From: GCA-2715645 sp042095375
Lineage (GTDB): Bacteria; Bacteroidota; Bacteroidia; Cytophagales; MED-G16
NCBI GenBank assembly: GCA_042095375.1
Contig: JBELBJ010000010.1
Span: forward strand, 1-38,516
DNA length: 38,516 nucleotides
Direction of reading: 5' to 3'
Made by a program: the position numbers and the translations under genes. Below, piece by piece: positions 8,575-16,512 of the stretch. Every line of letters starts with the position of its first letter. Within the stretch, counting starts at the first letter, position 1. The notes under the pieces are model-generated. The model was given only the letters and a program-made list of their open reading frames with translations, did no database searches and was not told the origin of the DNA.

Positions 8575-9057
8575 ATGAAAATCGGATTATTATCGGACAC
8601 ACATGGTTTTTTTGATAAAAAAATTTATAATTATTTTAAGGATGTTGATGAAATTTGGCATGCAGGAGATATTGGAAATATAAAAGTTCTTGACGATTTA
8701 ATTGGATTTAAAAAAACTAGAGTAGTCTATGGAAATATTGATGATTACAAGATCAGAAATTGTTGTAAAAAAGAATTAATTTTTTCAATTAATAATCATA
8801 ATATATATATAACTCATATAGGTGGAAAACCACCAAATTATAATAAAGAAGTTATTAATAAGTTAAAAAAAATTAGACCAACTATTTTTATTTGTGGTCA
8901 TAGTCATATACTAAATATATCAAAAGATAAAAATTTTAATTTGCTTTATATTAACCCTGGTGCTGCAGGAAAGGTTGGTTTTCAGAAAGATCGTACTTTA
9001 GTTAGATTTCAAATAACTTCAAAAAACGTTACATCTATGGAAGTTATAAAATTGTAA
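8575..9057 (+). CDS. YfcE/MJ0936-type metallophosphoesterase
   Basis: Small calcineurin-like phosphodiesterase of 160 aa, the usual size for the YfcE/MJ0936 group. All dinuclear metal motifs are visible: Asp8 and His10 in SDTHG, Asp32 in HAGDIGN, Asn54 in VYGNID, His81 in ITHIGG and GHSH at 108-111. The INPGAAG segment near the end is also typical. It is expected to be a cytoplasmic, metal-dependent phosphodiesterase whose natural substrate is unknown. It starts 2 nt after the SCO gene stop, so it is probably co-transcribed, though this family often has no functional tie to its neighbours. The stop lies 1 nt from the stop of the convergent gene. Confidence 0.92.
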   Translation: MKIGLLSDTHGFFDKKIYNYFKDVDEIWHAGDIGNIKVLDDLIGFKKTRVVYGNIDDYKIRNCCKKELIFSINNHNIYITHIGGKPPNYNKEVINKLKKIRPTIFICGHSHILNISKDKNFNLLYINPGAAGKVGFQKDRTLVRFQITSKNVTSMEVIKL

Positions 9058-9058
9058 T

Positions 9059-9334
9059 TTATTTTTTCTTAGTCGATTTCTCTTCTGTTTTATTTGATGT
9101 CTCTATTGTATCCTTTTTGCCTTTTGATTTTGTTTTCAACTTAGAATCAAACTCTTTTTTAATAGCATCAACATCAACATTTTTTATTACAGGAATCTTA
9201 GATAAACTCTTAATTATCTGCTTTTTTCTTTTAGCTCTAGATACATTTCTTAAGCCTTTTCTTTCTAGTCTTGTTATTGTCATAATAAAAAAAAATATTA
9301 GACTGCAAATTAAATAAAAAATAATATAAATCAT
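9059..9334 (-). CDS. Small Lys-rich single-pass membrane protein, unknown
   Basis: A 91-aa protein that I do not recognise. An N-terminal hydrophobic segment (residues 2-18, rich in Ile and Phe) is followed by a strongly basic region (RLERKGLRNVSRAKRKKQ). A short IPVIKNVDVDAIKKEF segment and a low-complexity Lys/Thr/Glu tail ending in KKK complete it. This suggests an inner-membrane anchor with a charged cytoplasmic tail. It is convergent with the phosphodiesterase gene (1-nt gap) and divergent from hisS, with only 28 nt between the two starts. A 66-aa frame on the opposite strand here is a low-complexity shadow. The gene is accepted because it exactly fills the space between its neighbours. 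Confidence 0.62.
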   Translation of the reverse strand: MIYIIFYLICSLIFFFIMTITRLERKGLRNVSRAKRKKQIIKSLSKIPVIKNVDVDAIKKEFDSKLKTKSKGKKDTIETSNKTEEKSTKKK

Positions 9335-9338
9335 TTAC

Positions 9339-9346
9339 TAGCTTTG
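9339..9346 (+). promoter_or_regulatory. TANNTTTG -7 promoter box before hisS
   Basis: The bases TAGCTTTG match the Bacteroidota -7 consensus TANNTTTG and end 16 nt before the hisS ATG. This would give a very short leader. No clear -33 TTTG is seen at the expected distance, so the call rests on the -7 box alone. Confidence 0.45.
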
Positions 9347-9362
9347 TAATAAATTTAAAATT

Positions 9363-10709
9363 ATGAAAAAAATAAAACCTTCTATTCCTAGAGGCACAAG
9401 AGACTTTGGCTCAAATGAGATGATAAAAAGAGAATATATTTTTTCAATACTAAAAAAAATATTTTCAAATTATGGTTTTCAAAATATAGAAACGCCAAGT
9501 TTTGAAAACATTGATATTCTCAAAGGAAATTACGGTGAAGAAGGTGATAAATTATTATATAATATCCTTGATTCAGGGGATTTTTTAAAAAATATAAAAA
9601 TTGATTCAAGAACAAATTATAAAAATGTTAAATCAAAAATTTCAAAAAAAGGTCTCATATATGATTTAACTGTACCATTAGCAAGATATGTCAGTATGAA
9701 TAGAGATAAAATATCTTTTCCATTTAAAAGGTATCAAATCCAAAAAGTATGGAGAGCAGATAGACCACAGAGAGGTAGATATAGAGAGTTCTATCAATGT
9801 GATATTGATTACATTGGAAGCAATTCTATTCTATGTGAAATAGAAATAATAGATATAATTAAAGAGGTTTTTTTAAAATTAAATTATAATAACTTCAGTA
9901 TTAAATTAAATAATAGAAAAGTTTTAGCTGGAATTGTAGAACAACTGGATATAAAAGAAAGATTTACAGATTTATGCATTTCTATAGATAAAATTGATAA
10001 AATTGGTATATCAGGATTAAGCAAAGAGCTTTTAAAACAAAAATTTGATAAAAAAAATATTAGAGAAATTATCAAAATTTTTGAATTTAAAGGTAAAAAT
10101 GAAGAAAAATTAAATTTTATAAAAAAAATTATTTTTAAATCTAAAATTGGCGTTGAAGGGATTGATGAATTGGAAAAAATTTTAAATTATAGAAAAAATA
10201 TAATAATTGATTTTACTTTAGCAAGAGGTTTATCATATTATACTTCTTCTATTTTTGAGGTTATTTCTAATGATAGTAACCAAGGAAGTCTTGCAGGTGG
10301 AGGAAGATATGATAACTTGACTGAAATTTTTGGTTTAAAAAACAGTTCTGGAATTGGAATTTCATTTGGATTGGAAAGAATATTTAATTTATTAGAAGAA
10401 AATAAATTATTTCCAAAAGAGTTTAAAAAATCAATAAAAGTTATGGTTACCAACTTAGGAGAGGATTTAATGAATTATTCCTTAGATATTACTAAAATGT
10501 TAAGAGAAAATAGTATTCCAACTGAAATGTATCTTACTACATGCAAACTAAAAAAACAACTTCAATATGCAAACAATAAAAACATTCCTTTCGTTATAAT
10601 AGTCGGCGAAGATGAAAAAAAAGAAAAGAAAGTTACTGTAAAAAATATGATTTCAGGAAATCAAAAACTAGTTGAAATGAATAAAATATTAAACATTATT
10701 AATCTTTAA
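9363..10709 (+). CDS. hisS: Histidyl-tRNA synthetase
   Basis: Class II aminoacyl-tRNA synthetase charging tRNA-His, 448 aa, normal for the longer bacterial type. The N-terminal PSIPRGTRDF motif and motif 1 region are followed by motif 2 (KRYQIQKVWRADRPQRGRYREFYQCDIDYIG, in part at about residues 123-150). The histidine-specific LARGLSYYTSSIFE segment comes next, and then motif 3 (AGGGRYDNL and GISFGLERI). The C-terminal anticodon-binding domain starts around 355 with KVMVTNLG. All key motifs are intact. The gene is divergent from a small membrane-protein gene and has its own -7 box. The T9SS cargo gene follows after 13 nt. Confidence 0.97.
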   Translation: MKKIKPSIPRGTRDFGSNEMIKREYIFSILKKIFSNYGFQNIETPSFENIDILKGNYGEEGDKLLYNILDSGDFLKNIKIDSRTNYKNVKSKISKKGLIYDLTVPLARYVSMNRDKISFPFKRYQIQKVWRADRPQRGRYREFYQCDIDYIGSNSILCEIEIIDIIKEVFLKLNYNNFSIKLNNRKVLAGIVEQLDIKERFTDLCISIDKIDKIGISGLSKELLKQKFDKKNIREIIKIFEFKGKNEEKLNFIKKIIFKSKIGVEGIDELEKILNYRKNIIIDFTLARGLSYYTSSIFEVISNDSNQGSLAGGGRYDNLTEIFGLKNSSGIGISFGLERIFNLLEENKLFPKEFKKSIKVMVTNLGEDLMNYSLDITKMLRENSIPTEMYLTTCKLKKQLQYANNKNIPFVIIVGEDEKKEKKVTVKNMISGNQKLVEMNKILNIINL

Positions 10710-10722
10710 AGAGATTATTCCT

Positions 10723-12111
10723 ATGTTTAGTTCTAAATATTTTTTAACATTATTTTTTTTTCTCTTTTCAAATTCTCTTTTGTCTCAAGTCAGTGAATTA
10801 AATAGATTTTGGGTAAATAGTGATATTGGTTGTGATCCTTTTGAAGTTAAGATTATAAAAGAAAATGTAGGTCCTAATGTTTCAGTTATTCAATATGACT
10901 TTGAATATTCTAGAACTACTGGTATTTTCAGTCCCTCTTCAAGCAAATCTTTTAAATATAAATCTCCAGGAAAGTATACTGTTGCTCAAGCAATAAATCA
11001 AGATGGTATAGAAAAAATTGATTTAATTGACATTAATGTTTACGAACCAAAAAAAATTGACGTTGATATTTATAATTGCAGCTTTAATGAATTGCAAATA
11101 AATATAGACGATGAATATTATGATATATATGATTTGTATTTTAAAAATAATAAAAATCCTAATCCACCATATATACAATTTCAAGAATTAGCTAAAGGAA
11201 AAAATACTATTAATTATTCTTCTGTCTTATTACCAGGAAATAAACTAGAGGGTTATATAATTGGCGGTTTCATTATATCAGATGGTGGAAAAAATTTTGA
11301 TGGATGTTATCAATACCCTATTAATTTAGTAGGAATTGAAGAAGAAAATGAAATTAAAATTGATTCTATTAAACTTTCAAATGATATACTTGAAATAGAT
11401 TTGTATTATAACCCTCAAAAAAGTAGCAATTATAATATCATTATTGATGGTAAAATAGATTCATCATATTTATCATCACCAATAATTAGTTCTGATGATG
11501 AAATTATTAATATTTCGAATGATTTTTATTTCAAATGTTTAGAGTTAGAGAAAATGGACTATTGTAATTCTTCATCGGTTAAAGATGATATTTGCTTAAT
11601 TTATTTAAATAATATTACTGAAGCTAACGGTCATTTATTGGAATGGAATTATGATATGGATTTTGATTCTATATTAATATATAAAAATGAAAAGTTGATT
11701 AATTCTTTTATTGAAAATAGTTACAATATGCTTGATAATCAAGAAATAATTTCTGGGGAAAATTATTGTTATTTATTAAGGGGATTTATTAATGGAAAAG
11801 TTTCTATTTCAAATACTATATGTATTGATGCTAATAAAAATTATAATCCATTACCAATACCAAATGCATTTACACCTAATTCTGATGGATTAAATGATTA
11901 TTTTTTACCTATAAAAAGAGAAGTTGAAGATTATAAAATGTATATATTTAATAGATTTGGGGAATTAGTATTTGTAAGTGATGATATAAAGGTTGGATGG
12001 GATGGGAATTATAAGAATAAAATTATCCAGGATACTTATTTTTACAAAATTGAATTTAATAAAAATGGAAAATTGATTACACAAACTGGTAAATTTGTAT
12101 TAATCAAATAA
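10723..12111 (+). CDS. T9SS type B (gliding-motility C-terminal domain) secreted protein
   Basis: A 462-aa secreted protein. A signal peptide covers about residues 1-22 (ending SLLSQ). A PKD-like beta-sandwich follows at about 30-97, with the typical SFKYKSPGKYTVAQ strand. The middle looks like further Ig or fibronectin-type strands. The last 83 residues (from 380) form the type B sorting domain: PNAFTPNSDGLNDYF, then MYIFNRFGELVF, GWDGNYKNK, DTYFYKIEF and a final GKFVLIK. This domain directs export through the type IX secretion system and attachment at the cell surface. It has 13 nt to hisS upstream and 11 nt to the YbaB gene downstream. The cargo function is unknown, and adhesion is a reasonable guess. 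Confidence 0.9.
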   Translation: MFSSKYFLTLFFFLFSNSLLSQVSELNRFWVNSDIGCDPFEVKIIKENVGPNVSVIQYDFEYSRTTGIFSPSSSKSFKYKSPGKYTVAQAINQDGIEKIDLIDINVYEPKKIDVDIYNCSFNELQINIDDEYYDIYDLYFKNNKNPNPPYIQFQELAKGKNTINYSSVLLPGNKLEGYIIGGFIISDGGKNFDGCYQYPINLVGIEEENEIKIDSIKLSNDILEIDLYYNPQKSSNYNIIIDGKIDSSYLSSPIISSDDEIINISNDFYFKCLELEKMDYCNSSSVKDDICLIYLNNITEANGHLLEWNYDMDFDSILIYKNEKLINSFIENSYNMLDNQEIISGENYCYLLRGFINGKVSISNTICIDANKNYNPLPIPNAFTPNSDGLNDYFLPIKREVEDYKMYIFNRFGELVFVSDDIKVGWDGNYKNKIIQDTYFYKIEFNKNGKLITQTGKFVLIK

Positions 12112-12122
12112 ATTATAAAAAA

Positions 12123-12458
12123 ATGTTTGACATGATGAAAATGATGGGTCAAATTAAAAAAACCCAAGAATTAGTTAAAAAAGCTCAAGAGGAATTGAAA
12201 AATATTAGTGAAACATCTGAATCTGGAGCTGGGCTTGTTAAAGCTACTGTAAATGGTAAAAAAGAAGTTATATCAATCGAAATCAATGATAGTATCATAA
12301 ATAAAAAAGATAAAAAAATAGCTCAAGATTTAATAGTTGCTGCAATTAATAAGGCTTTAAAAGATGTAGATTTTAAATCTAAAGAATATATCAAAAGTAA
12401 AACAAAAGATATCATTCCTGATATTCCTGGTTTTGACATTGGAAATATATTTAAATGA
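12123..12458 (+). CDS. YbaB/EbfC-family nucleoid-associated protein
   Basis: Small DNA-binding protein of 111 aa, standard length. It begins with the typical FDMMKMMGQIKKTQELVKKAQEEL helix, continues through GAGLVKATVNGKKEVISIEI, which matches the family's central strands (usually G-x-V-x-V-x-x-N-G), and ends with a helix containing DLIVAAINKALKDV. These proteins dimerise, bind DNA broadly and are often encoded next to dnaX/recR, which is not the case here. It overlaps the glycosyltransferase gene by 4 nt (ATGA), indicating coupling to it. Confidence 0.94.
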   Translation: MFDMMKMMGQIKKTQELVKKAQEELKNISETSESGAGLVKATVNGKKEVISIEINDSIINKKDKKIAQDLIVAAINKALKDVDFKSKEYIKSKTKDIIPDIPGFDIGNIFK

Positions 12459-13471
12459 TTCAAAAGAATAAGAGAATAGCAATAGTTATATTAAATTATA
12501 ATGGAATAAAACTTCTTAAAAAGTTTCTAGCGTCAGTAATTAATTTTTCAGATAAAAAAATCTCATCAATATATTTAGTTGATAATTTTTCAAGTGATGA
12601 ATCCGTTGAATATGTTAAAAAAAAATATCCATCTATCATAATAATTAAAAATAAATTTAATTTAGGCTATTCTAAAGGATATAATGAAGCTCTTAAATTT
12701 ATAAAATCTGATTACTATATTCTTTTAAATTCTGATGTTGAAGTTAGTAAAAATTGGTTAAATCCCCTTTTTAATCTTATGGAAAGTGATAAAAATATTG
12801 CTGCATGTCAACCTAAAATACTCTCATATAAAAAAAAGAATTATTTTGAATATGCTGGTGCATCAGGAGGTTTTATTGATAAGTTAGGATACCCATTTTG
12901 TAGAGGAAGAATTTTTGAAACCATAGAAAGAGATAATGGACAATATGATGATAAGATTGAAATCTTTTGGGCATCAGGATGCTGCTTAATGATTAGAAGT
13001 GATGTTTTCAACAAGCTTGATGGATTTGATAATTATTTTTTTGCTCATATGGAAGAAATTGATTTATGTTGGAGAATAAATAATCTTAATTTAAAAATTT
13101 ATTGTGAGCCAAAAAGTAAAATTTATCACTTGGGTAGCCAAACTCTTAGAGAATCAGATCCTAAAAAAACATATTTAAATTTTAGAAATAATTTAATAAT
13201 GATTCTAAAAAATGATCTATTTATTAATTTATTATGGAAATTACCATTAAGATTTATTTTAGATTTTTTTGCTTTTATAAGGCTTTTAATTAAAAAAAAC
13301 TCAAGATATCATAGTATTTCCGTTTTGAAAGCTTATAAAGACTTTATCCTTGATATTAAATTAAATTTTTCAAAAAGAAACAAGAATAATGGTGAACCAT
13401 CAATTATGTATAAAAATATAATACCTTTAAAATATTATCTTCAAAATATAAAAAAATACATTGATTTATAA
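12455..13471 (+). CDS. GT2-family glycosyltransferase
   Basis: Inverting family 2 glycosyltransferase of 338 aa, of the rhamnosyltransferase-like type found in surface polysaccharide assembly. The GT-A fold is seen as IVILNYNGIKLLKKFLASV at the N terminus, YLVDNFSSDES, NLGYSKGYNEAL and the nucleotide-binding LLNSDVEV (NSDV at 92-95, replacing DXD). FWASGCCLMIRSDVFNKLDGFDNYFFAHMEEIDLCWR is the acceptor-side motif with the ExDxxxR catalytic region. A C-terminal hydrophobic/basic segment suggests membrane association. The start overlaps the YbaB stop by 4 nt. Donor and acceptor sugars are not visible. Confidence 0.93.
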   Translation: MIQKNKRIAIVILNYNGIKLLKKFLASVINFSDKKISSIYLVDNFSSDESVEYVKKKYPSIIIIKNKFNLGYSKGYNEALKFIKSDYYILLNSDVEVSKNWLNPLFNLMESDKNIAACQPKILSYKKKNYFEYAGASGGFIDKLGYPFCRGRIFETIERDNGQYDDKIEIFWASGCCLMIRSDVFNKLDGFDNYFFAHMEEIDLCWRINNLNLKIYCEPKSKIYHLGSQTLRESDPKKTYLNFRNNLIMILKNDLFINLLWKLPLRFILDFFAFIRLLIKKNSRYHSISVLKAYKDFILDIKLNFSKRNKNNGEPSIMYKNIIPLKYYLQNIKKYIDL

Positions 13472-13507
13472 TTTTCAAAAAAAATCATTTCAATTAAAAA
13501 AAAACCT

Positions 13508-13515
13508 TATTTTTG
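13508..13515 (+). promoter_or_regulatory. TANNTTTG -7 promoter box
   Basis: TATTTTTG matches the Bacteroidota -7 consensus. It lies 20 nt before the start of the OmpA/TPR lipoprotein gene, in one of the few real intergenic gaps on this strand (64 nt). No convincing -33 TTTG is seen. Confidence 0.45.
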
Positions 13516-13535
13516 TAAAAATTAAATTTTAAGAT

Positions 13536-15413
13536 ATGAAATCATCAAATGCTATAGTTATTTTATTAAGTGCCATTGTTTTCTTAGGTTGTAATCCATT
13601 GAAAAAAATGATAAAATTAGCTGAAGAAAAACAGAAAATTACTGCTACACCAAGTCCTTTAGTTGCAAATGGAGGAAAAGTGTGTGTTGAGGCTAAAGTA
13701 TCCTTACCTACTGGAATGATAAAAAAAGGTACAAGTTATACTGTAAACTTTACTTATAATGATGTTGAAGTTGGTTCTATTGAGTTTTTAGATGAAATTT
13801 ATTCTACTAGAACTAGTTCAAACACAACAACAACTAATATTTCTGATTCAACTTCAAATTATAGAGTAAGTGGCAGAAATACAACTACTAAAACTGTAAG
13901 CATGAAGCTTGTTCCTGCAGACTTAAAAACATTTTGTTTAGATTATAATGAAGATTTAAATCCTGGAAAGTTTAAAGCTGTAGGAGTAGCAAAACTTCTC
14001 AATTCAGGTCAAACAGCTTCAACTAAATCTGTAGATGTTGCAGATGGTGTTATTGAAACTGCTTTTTTAGGAACTAGAAATCTTTCTATTCCCAAATCTG
14101 ATCATGGATATAATGAGGGAGAAGAACTTACGCCATTCAATGTAGACTTCTTTTTTGATCAAGGTAGGTCAATGCTTAAAAGATCGGAAAAATTAAGCGA
14201 AAGAGGTGAAAGATTTTCTGCATTTGTTGCCGAAAGAAATCCGACTAAAAGTGTAGAAATTTTGGGTTCTCATTCACCAGAAGGATCAACTAAAGTTAAT
14301 GATGATCTTTCTAGTAGAAGAGCAAAAATGATTGAAAATTATTATAGACAACAAATGGACAAATATGATTATAAAGATGAGGCAAATAAAATTAAGTTTA
14401 ATATTCGTCCTGTAGTTGAAAACTGGTCATCTTTAAGAGATGCATTAAATAGTAATGATGCTTTAAATCAAAATGAAAAGAGTGAAATTTCTAGAGTAAT
14501 TAATGGTGGGGGAAGCTTTGTTGATAAAGAAAAGTCGCTATCTAAACTTTCTAGTTATAAAAAGTTAATGAAATCTGTTTATCCTGAACTAAGAATATCA
14601 AAAACAGAAGTTATGACAATTATTGTGAAAAAGCCTAATAATGAAATAGCTTCAGTTTCTAAGAAAATAGTATCTGGAGAAGCATCTGCAGATGCATTAT
14701 CTGAGGATGAATTATTATTTTCTGCTACTTTAACACCTTCTTTGAGTGAAAAAGCAGCAATTTATGAAGCTGCAGTTAAAAAGACTGGTTCATGGAGGGC
14801 GCACAATGATTTTGGATCAATTCATATTAATTTAGCAAGAGAAGAAGAATTAAACTCAGAAGCTCAAAATAAACTTATGGATGCTGCTGAAACTCAATTG
14901 GAAATTGCTCTAAATAAAAATGAATCTGCTGAAACTCATTTAAATTTAGCAGCCATTCACAGCCATAGAGGAAATCATGATTTAGCTTACGAGCATGTTG
15001 AAAAAGCTAAAGGATTAAATAACGATAGAATGAATACAAGAGTCCAATATTCATTAGGAACATTAGATATTGCAAGAGGTAATTATGATTTAGCTTTAAA
15101 AAATCTTGCTATGTCAAATAAAGATTATTGGGGAGTATCTTGGAAAAAAGCTATAGCCCACATAATGTTAGGAAATATTGATGATGCAAGAGCAGCCTTA
15201 ATTTTAGAAGCTGAACAGATGAAAAAAGATGAACATAAAAGTAATGGAGGAAATGCTTATGCACTAGCTATTTGTGCTGCAAGAGATGGAGATACTAATA
15301 ATGTAACTAATTATTTAAAAGAAGCAATTGCTATCAATGATTATTGGAAAGAAAGAGTTGTTGATGATTTGGAATTTAGAGATGTTCAAGATGCAGTTAA
15401 AGAAGCATTGTAA
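13536..15413 (+). CDS. OmpA-like/TPR outer-membrane lipoprotein
   Basis: A 625-aa lipoprotein with Cys19 in a VFLGC lipobox. After a beta-rich N-terminal region (about 30-190, including a Thr/Ser/Asn-rich insert near 90-120), there is an OmpA-like peptidoglycan-binding domain at about 200-360. Its signs are FFFDQGRSMLKRSEK, VEILGSHSPEGSTKVNDDLSSRRA and a NIRPVVENWSSLRDAL segment. Tetratricopeptide repeats follow at about 410-610 (AETHLNLAAIHSHRGNHDLA, TRVQYSLGTLDIARGNYDLA). The order OmpA then TPR resembles fimbria-associated and T9SS-associated OmpA lipoproteins of Bacteroidota, but I cannot assign a named family. It has its own -7 box and a strong terminator, so it is probably monocistronic and abundant. 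Its codons look less AT-biased than those of its neighbours. Confidence 0.8.
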   Translation: MKSSNAIVILLSAIVFLGCNPLKKMIKLAEEKQKITATPSPLVANGGKVCVEAKVSLPTGMIKKGTSYTVNFTYNDVEVGSIEFLDEIYSTRTSSNTTTTNISDSTSNYRVSGRNTTTKTVSMKLVPADLKTFCLDYNEDLNPGKFKAVGVAKLLNSGQTASTKSVDVADGVIETAFLGTRNLSIPKSDHGYNEGEELTPFNVDFFFDQGRSMLKRSEKLSERGERFSAFVAERNPTKSVEILGSHSPEGSTKVNDDLSSRRAKMIENYYRQQMDKYDYKDEANKIKFNIRPVVENWSSLRDALNSNDALNQNEKSEISRVINGGGSFVDKEKSLSKLSSYKKLMKSVYPELRISKTEVMTIIVKKPNNEIASVSKKIVSGEASADALSEDELLFSATLTPSLSEKAAIYEAAVKKTGSWRAHNDFGSIHINLAREEELNSEAQNKLMDAAETQLEIALNKNESAETHLNLAAIHSHRGNHDLAYEHVEKAKGLNNDRMNTRVQYSLGTLDIARGNYDLALKNLAMSNKDYWGVSWKKAIAHIMLGNIDDARAALILEAEQMKKDEHKSNGGNAYALAICAARDGDTNNVTNYLKEAIAINDYWKERVVDDLEFRDVQDAVKEAL

Positions 15414-15432
15414 GTTTTAAATAAATATTATC

Positions 15433-15476
15433 ATATAATAAAAAAGCATTCCAAATGGAGTGCTTTTTTATTATAT
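15433..15476 (+). terminator. Rho-independent terminator after the OmpA/TPR gene
   Basis: A 20-bp stem (15433-15452 with 15457-15476) has one G-T wobble and an AAAT loop. Its GC-containing inner part is GCATTCC/GGAGTGC, and it is flanked by an A-tract on the left and six T on the right. Because the arms are A-tract/T-tract it could work in both directions. It starts 19 nt after the stop. Confidence 0.88.
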
Positions 15477-15503
15477 AACTACTCTTAAATTGATGATAAT
15501 ATT

Positions 15504-15511
15504 TATTTTTG
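15504..15511 (+). promoter_or_regulatory. TANNTTTG -7 promoter box before pdhB
   Basis: TATTTTTG lies 21 nt before the pdhB ATG, after the terminator at 15433-15476. A new promoter is needed here because of that terminator. A TTG at 15490-15492 is too close to serve as a canonical -33 box. Confidence 0.45.
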
Positions 15512-15532
15512 TTTTAATAATTTTTTTAAGAT

Positions 15533-16510
15533 ATGAGAGAAATTCAATTTAGACAAGCTTTAAATGAAGCTATGAGTGAGGAGATGAGAAGAGATAAAAA
15601 TGTTTATTTAATGGGTGAAGAAGTAGCTGAATATAACGGTGCCTATAAAGTAAGTCAAGGTATGCTTGAAGAGTTTGGTGATAAAAGAGTTATTGATACC
15701 CCTATCGCTGAAACTGGATTTACTGGAATTGGTGTTGGATCTGCAATGAATGGACTAAGACCAATTATAGAGTTTATGACATTTAATTTTTCTTTAGTCG
15801 CTATCGATCAAATAATTAATGGTGCTGCAAAAATGATGCAAATGTCTGGTGGACAAATTAATGTACCAATAGTATTCAGAGGCCCTACTGGTAATGCTGG
15901 TCAATTAGGATCTCAACATTCTCAAAATTTTGAAAATTGGTTTGCAAATACTCCTGGACTAAAAGTTGTTGTACCATCTAATCCATATGATGCAAAAGGT
16001 TTATTAAAATCTTCAATAAGAGATAATGATCCAGTAATATTTATGGAATCTGAATTAATGTATTCTGATAAAGGAAATGTTCCTGAAGAAGAATATGTTT
16101 TACCTATAGGTAAATGTAATGTTGTTAAAGAAGGAAATGATTTAACATTAATTTCTTTTGGTAAAATGATGAAAGTTGCTGAACAAGCTTCTAATGAAGC
16201 AAAAAAAATGAATATAAGTGTAGAATTAATTGATTTAAGATCTGTTAGACCAATTGATTATTCTACTATAATTAATTCAGTAAAAAAGACAAATAGAGTA
16301 GTAATCGTTGAAGAAGCGTGGCCATTAGCTTCTATATCCTCAGAATTGAGTCATCATATACAAAGATTTGCTTTTGATTATTTAGATGCTCCAATTCACA
16401 GAATTACATCTGAAGATGTTCCTTTTCATTATGCCCCTACCCTAATTGAAGGAATTGTTCCAAATGTTGAAAAAACTATAAAAGCAATAAAAAAAGTAAT
16501 GTATCTATAA
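15533..16510 (+). CDS. pdhB: Pyruvate dehydrogenase E1 component, beta subunit
   Basis: Beta subunit of the thiamine-diphosphate-dependent E1 of a 2-oxo acid dehydrogenase complex, which decarboxylates pyruvate to feed acetyl-CoA synthesis. The 325 aa match the usual PdhB length. The N-terminal MREIQFRQALNEAM and LMGEEVAEYNGAYKVSQG segments and PIAETGF with the cofactor-activating Glu60 are intact. So are FMTFNFSLVAIDQI, RGPTGNAGQLGSQHSQ and a C-terminal transketolase domain (IELIDLRSVRPIDYSTI). The substrate could also be a branched 2-oxo acid, but the sequence reads closest to pyruvate dehydrogenase. The alpha subunit and E2 are not adjacent. The stop is 2 nt from that of convergent ffh. 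Confidence 0.93.
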   Translation: MREIQFRQALNEAMSEEMRRDKNVYLMGEEVAEYNGAYKVSQGMLEEFGDKRVIDTPIAETGFTGIGVGSAMNGLRPIIEFMTFNFSLVAIDQIINGAAKMMQMSGGQINVPIVFRGPTGNAGQLGSQHSQNFENWFANTPGLKVVVPSNPYDAKGLLKSSIRDNDPVIFMESELMYSDKGNVPEEEYVLPIGKCNVVKEGNDLTLISFGKMMKVAEQASNEAKKMNISVELIDLRSVRPIDYSTIINSVKKTNRVVIVEEAWPLASISSELSHHIQRFAFDYLDAPIHRITSEDVPFHYAPTLIEGIVPNVEKTIKAIKKVMYL

Positions 16511-16512
16511 AT

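Noticed and set aside
9117..9317. 66-aa open frame on the plus strand inside the small Lys-rich gene
   Set aside because: It is antisense to a better-supported frame, has a low-complexity Phe/Leu/Ile composition expected from the complement of Lys-rich codons, and has no start context.
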